In this document: positions 6,075 through 6,948 of the stretch, in pieces | Layout: each line of letters opens with the position of its first letter | Position numbering within the stretch: position 1 is the first letter of the stretch | Origin: Azonexaceae bacterium | GTDB taxonomy: Bacteria > Pseudomonadota > Gammaproteobacteria > Burkholderiales > Rhodocyclaceae | NCBI GenBank assembly: GCA_009469685.1 | Contig: SSTA01000011.1 | Span: 1-6,948, forward strand | Direction of reading: 5' to 3' | Length of the DNA: 6,948 bases | Translations under genes and position numbers: made by a program | Notes under the pieces: model-generated | What the model saw: only the letters and a program-made list of their open reading frames with translations | The model's database searches: none | What the model was told of the DNA's origin: nothing

Positions 6075-6147
6075 TTCCGGAGCGGGATTCGAACCCGCGT
6101 CAGACTGTTGATGAGACGGTTGCTCTACCCGACTGAGCTATCCAGTG
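6074..6147 (-). tRNA. tRNA-like element with CAU anticodon, degenerate acceptor stem
   Basis: The minus strand folds as a near-complete tRNA of about 73 bases. It has TA at positions 8-9, a D-arm GCTC-AGTCGGGTA-GAGC with the invariant GG, an anticodon arm ACCGT-CTCATCA-ACAGT (4 of 5 pairs) with U33 and anticodon CAU at 6113-6111, a 5-base variable loop, and a perfect T-arm GCGGG-TTCGAAT-CCCGC. The acceptor stem CACTGGA/TCCGGAA pairs in only 5 of 7 positions, including one G-U, with the terminal two open. The 3' end is A-CTG, not CCA, and position 37 is C instead of the near-universal purine. Its 5' CA overlaps the CCA of the previous tRNA-like element. A tRNA finder may report tRNA-Met/Ile(CAU), but the open acceptor end and C37 make ordinary decoding doubtful. 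It lies inside the leader of the sigma54-driven RNA repair operon. Confidence 0.7.
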
Positions 6148-6208
6148 GCGGGATGACCGGGAATCGAACCCGAGCGAGCCACCAGGCACCCCAATATCGC
6201 TTTCCCGC
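6146..6208 (-). ncRNA. Truncated tRNA-like element with T-arm and GCCA end
   Basis: This 63-base element ends as a real tRNA does: T-arm TCGGG-TTCGATT-CCCGG, acceptor strand TCATCCC, then G-CCA. Six bases at its 5' end, GCGGGA, pair with TCCCGC in the 3' end and close the element. Between them, GCGA pairs with TCGC around an inner GCC-TGGT-GGC hairpin resembling a class II (Leu/Ser/Sec) variable arm. There is no D-arm and no anticodon arm. The next tRNA-like element begins without a gap. Its 3' part repeats the sequence found 75 bases upstream at 6222-6235. Confidence 0.6.
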
Positions 6209-6235
6209 GACGGCGGCATACGGCGGAATGACCGG
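6147..6235. repeat. Direct repeat of a tRNA 3'-end sequence, 75-bp period
   Basis: GGCGGGATGACCGG at 6147-6160 and GGCGGAATGACCGG at 6222-6235 (plus strand) are identical in 13 of 14 positions and exactly 75 bp apart, the length of one tRNA. Each is the end of a T-stem and acceptor strand on the operon strand. They suggest duplication of a tRNA-like unit followed by decay or divergence. Confidence 0.6.
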
Positions 6236-6254
6236 AATACTCCTGATTCCACCG
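6221..6254 (-). ncRNA. Minihelix-like long hairpin at the start of the operon leader
   Basis: CGGTGGAAT pairs with ATTCCGCCG (nine pairs, one G-U). The helix continues past one C-C mismatch with A-T, and then with GGA/TCC over a two-base bulge to a GTAT loop. Its 3' strand, TCATTCCGCC, is the same acceptor-like sequence as in the element at 6146-6208, so the hairpin may be a tRNA acceptor minihelix. With the sigma54 promoter placed where it is, it would be within the first 100 nucleotides of the transcript. Confidence 0.5.
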
Positions 6255-6261
6255 CACCGGC

Positions 6262-6275
6262 GGGGTCGCAACCCC
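6262..6275 (-). other. T-arm-like GC hairpin in the leader
   Basis: GGGG-TTGCGA-CCCC is a short, strong hairpin whose loop resembles a T-loop (TTCGA-N-T) with a rearranged centre. It lies at about nucleotide 35-45 of the predicted transcript, before the minihelix. It is either a decayed T-arm or an independent stem. Confidence 0.35.
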
Positions 6276-6317
6276 TAGCCCGTCGGCCTTGCCGCAAGTC
6301 GGCGATGACTCTCCTAT

Positions 6318-6333
6318 TGCGAGAGGCGTGCCA
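6318..6333 (-). promoter_or_regulatory. Sigma54 (-24/-12) promoter of the RNA repair operon
   Basis: On the minus strand TGGCAC-GCCTC-TCGCA matches the sigma54 consensus TGGCAC-N5-TTGCA in 10 of 11 defined positions, with the obligatory GG and GC exactly 10 bases apart. Transcription should start about 12 bases past the GC, near 6308, so the tRNA-like elements fall in the 5' leader. Sigma54 dependence agrees with the divergent rtcR gene, whose family activates sigma54 promoters of rtc operons. Confidence 0.8.
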
Positions 6334-6347
6334 GGGCAGCGGAAATC

Positions 6348-6360
6348 GATCAACTGATTG
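6348..6360 (+). promoter_or_regulatory. IHF-like site between promoter and upstream repeats
   Basis: GATCAACTGATTG matches the IHF consensus WATCAANNNNTTR in all defined positions except the first. It lies about 15 bp upstream of the -24 box and before the repeats at 6417-6447, where IHF usually bends DNA to bring a sigma54 activator to its promoter. The consensus is loose, so chance matches are common. Confidence 0.4.
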
Positions 6361-6416
6361 AATTACAGGGATTTAATCGCCATGGATCGAATTGGCGGAG
6401 TAATAAATACGATCGG

Positions 6417-6447
6417 TTGGTATAGTGATTTATAAATTGATATAGTG
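6417..6447 (+). promoter_or_regulatory. 20-bp-spaced direct repeats: candidate RtcR enhancer and rtcR promoter
   Basis: TTGGTATAGTG (6417-6427) and TTGATATAGTG (6437-6447) are identical in 10 of 11 positions and 20 bp apart, about two helical turns. They lie about 100 bp upstream of the sigma54 promoter, the usual place for an activator's binding sites. The same DNA also makes a fair sigma70 promoter for rtcR: TTGGTA (6417-6422), an 18-bp spacer, and TATAGT (6441-6446), about 70 bp before the rtcR start. If both readings hold, RtcR bound here would also repress its own gene. Confidence 0.45.
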
Positions 6448-6475
6448 CCCGATGCGATCGCACGGCCTCCAGAAA

Positions 6476-6488
6476 AGCCCCTTGGGCT
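6476..6488 (+). other. Small hairpin in the rtcR leader
   Basis: AGCCC-CTT-GGGCT forms a 5-bp stem with a three-base loop in the untranslated leader of rtcR, 12 bases before its GAGGA ribosome site. There is no T-tract. It may affect rtcR translation or simply be chance in GC-rich DNA. Confidence 0.2.
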
Positions 6489-6516
6489 CCCCGTCGACCT
6501 GAGGATTTTTCATGCC

Positions 6517-6948
6517 ATGAAAAAAACCGTCGTCATCGGCTTTCTCGGTACCCAACTTGACTACGCGGGCAAAGGCAGCGCGCGCTGGGACAAATGGCGG
6601 CCGACGGTAGCCCTCTGCCAGCAGGAAGATCTGGTCGTGCATCGGCTGGAGCTGATCCACGACGCCCGCAGTCGAGGGCTAGCCGAACGCGTCGGCAACG
6701 ACATTGGCCGCATATCGCCGGAAACCGAAGTCCGGCGGGTGGAAATGGAATTGCGCGACCCTTGGGATTTCGAAGAGGTCTACACCGCCCTGCACGACCT
6801 CGCCCGCGGCTACCCCTTCGAGACGGAAAACGAGGATTACCTCATCCATATCACCACCGGTACGCACGTTGCGCAGATCTGCTGGTTTCTGCTCGCGGAG
6901 GCGCGATACCTGCCGGCCCGTCTGTTGCAGACTTCGCCGCCGCGCAAG
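6517..6948 (+). CDS. rtcR: Sigma54-dependent activator RtcR, N-terminal part (cut by window edge)
   Basis: RtcR is the transcription activator of rtc RNA repair operons, with an N-terminal sensor domain, a AAA+ sigma54-activating ATPase and a C-terminal DNA-binding helix-turn-helix; full length is usually near 530 residues. Only the first 144 residues are in the window, and they are the sensor domain. They closely follow the E. coli protein: MKKTVVIGFLGTQLDYAGKG, RWDKWRPTVALCQQEDL, RLELIHDARSRGLAE, DPWDFEEVYTALHD, YLIHITTGTHVAQICWFLL, LPARLLQTSPPRK. This domain is CARF-like (Rossmann fold) and is thought to respond to RNA ends carrying 2',3'-cyclic phosphate. The start is the ATG at 6517, with GAGGA 11 bases upstream; an ATG at 6512 stops after two codons. 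It diverges from the operon, with the shared control region between them. The ATPase and helix-turn-helix are outside the window, so intactness cannot be judged. Confidence 0.96.
   Translation, partial: MKKTVVIGFLGTQLDYAGKGSARWDKWRPTVALCQQEDLVVHRLELIHDARSRGLAERVGNDIGRISPETEVRRVEMELRDPWDFEEVYTALHDLARGYPFETENEDYLIHITTGTHVAQICWFLLAEARYLPARLLQTSPPRK

Noticed and set aside
6056..6308. YrlA-type Y RNA of the Rsr/Ro60 system
   Set aside because: No Rsr (Ro60-like) gene is in the window and I cannot see the Ro-binding stem; the tRNA-like parts alone do not establish a Y RNA.
6308..6324. CTCTC/GAGAG hairpin with a 7-base loop as another anticodon arm
   Set aside because: It overlaps the -12 box and lies mostly upstream of the predicted start, and the loop lacks U33.

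Overview
The window carries an RtcR-regulated RNA repair locus of a GC-rich proteobacterium. The family matches (RtcA, RtcB and RtcR closely resembling the E. coli proteins, a periplasmic sulfate-binding protein, a -24/-12 promoter) fit a beta- or gammaproteobacterium. A betaproteobacterium is my guess from GC content and general character; the sequence does not prove it.

Layout. Positions 1-566 (minus) hold the first 188 codons of a periplasmic sulfate-binding protein, cut by the window edge. An AT-rich regulatory stretch (about 601-650) lies upstream of it. From about 6308 down to 812, all on the minus strand, is what looks like one long operon. Reading in its own direction it has: a sigma54 promoter (6318-6333); a leader packed with tRNA-like and hairpin elements (about 6300 to 6056); a possible small ORF; a slipin/band-7 protein; a small zinc-ribbon protein; a further tRNA-like 3' end just before rtcB; rtcB (RNA ligase); an RlaP-type nucleotidyltransferase; and rtcA (RNA 3'-phosphate cyclase). 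Diverging from it at 6517 (plus) is rtcR, truncated at the window edge after 144 codons. The gap between the two contains a sigma54 promoter, an IHF-like site and a pair of 20-bp-spaced direct repeats about 100 bp upstream of the promoter, the normal geometry of an enhancer-dependent promoter.

How it fits together. RtcR family proteins sense RNA damage products through the N-terminal domain seen here and switch on sigma54 transcription. RtcB joins 3'-phosphate or 2',3'-cyclic-phosphate ends to 5'-OH ends. RtcA makes 2',3'-cyclic phosphates. The RlaP-type pol-beta enzyme between them is a candidate for adding nucleotides to damaged ends. The slipin and zinc-ribbon proteins are plausible membrane and RNA-handling partners. 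The most unusual part is the tRNA mimicry written into the operon's own transcript: a nearly complete tRNA-like fold with a CAU anticodon, a hairpin looking like an isolated anticodon arm with a GUU triplet, a truncated tRNA-like element ending in GCCA, a related minihelix, and a second truncated T-arm/acceptor element before rtcB. These could be decoys, sensors or substrates of the repair enzymes; that role is inference.
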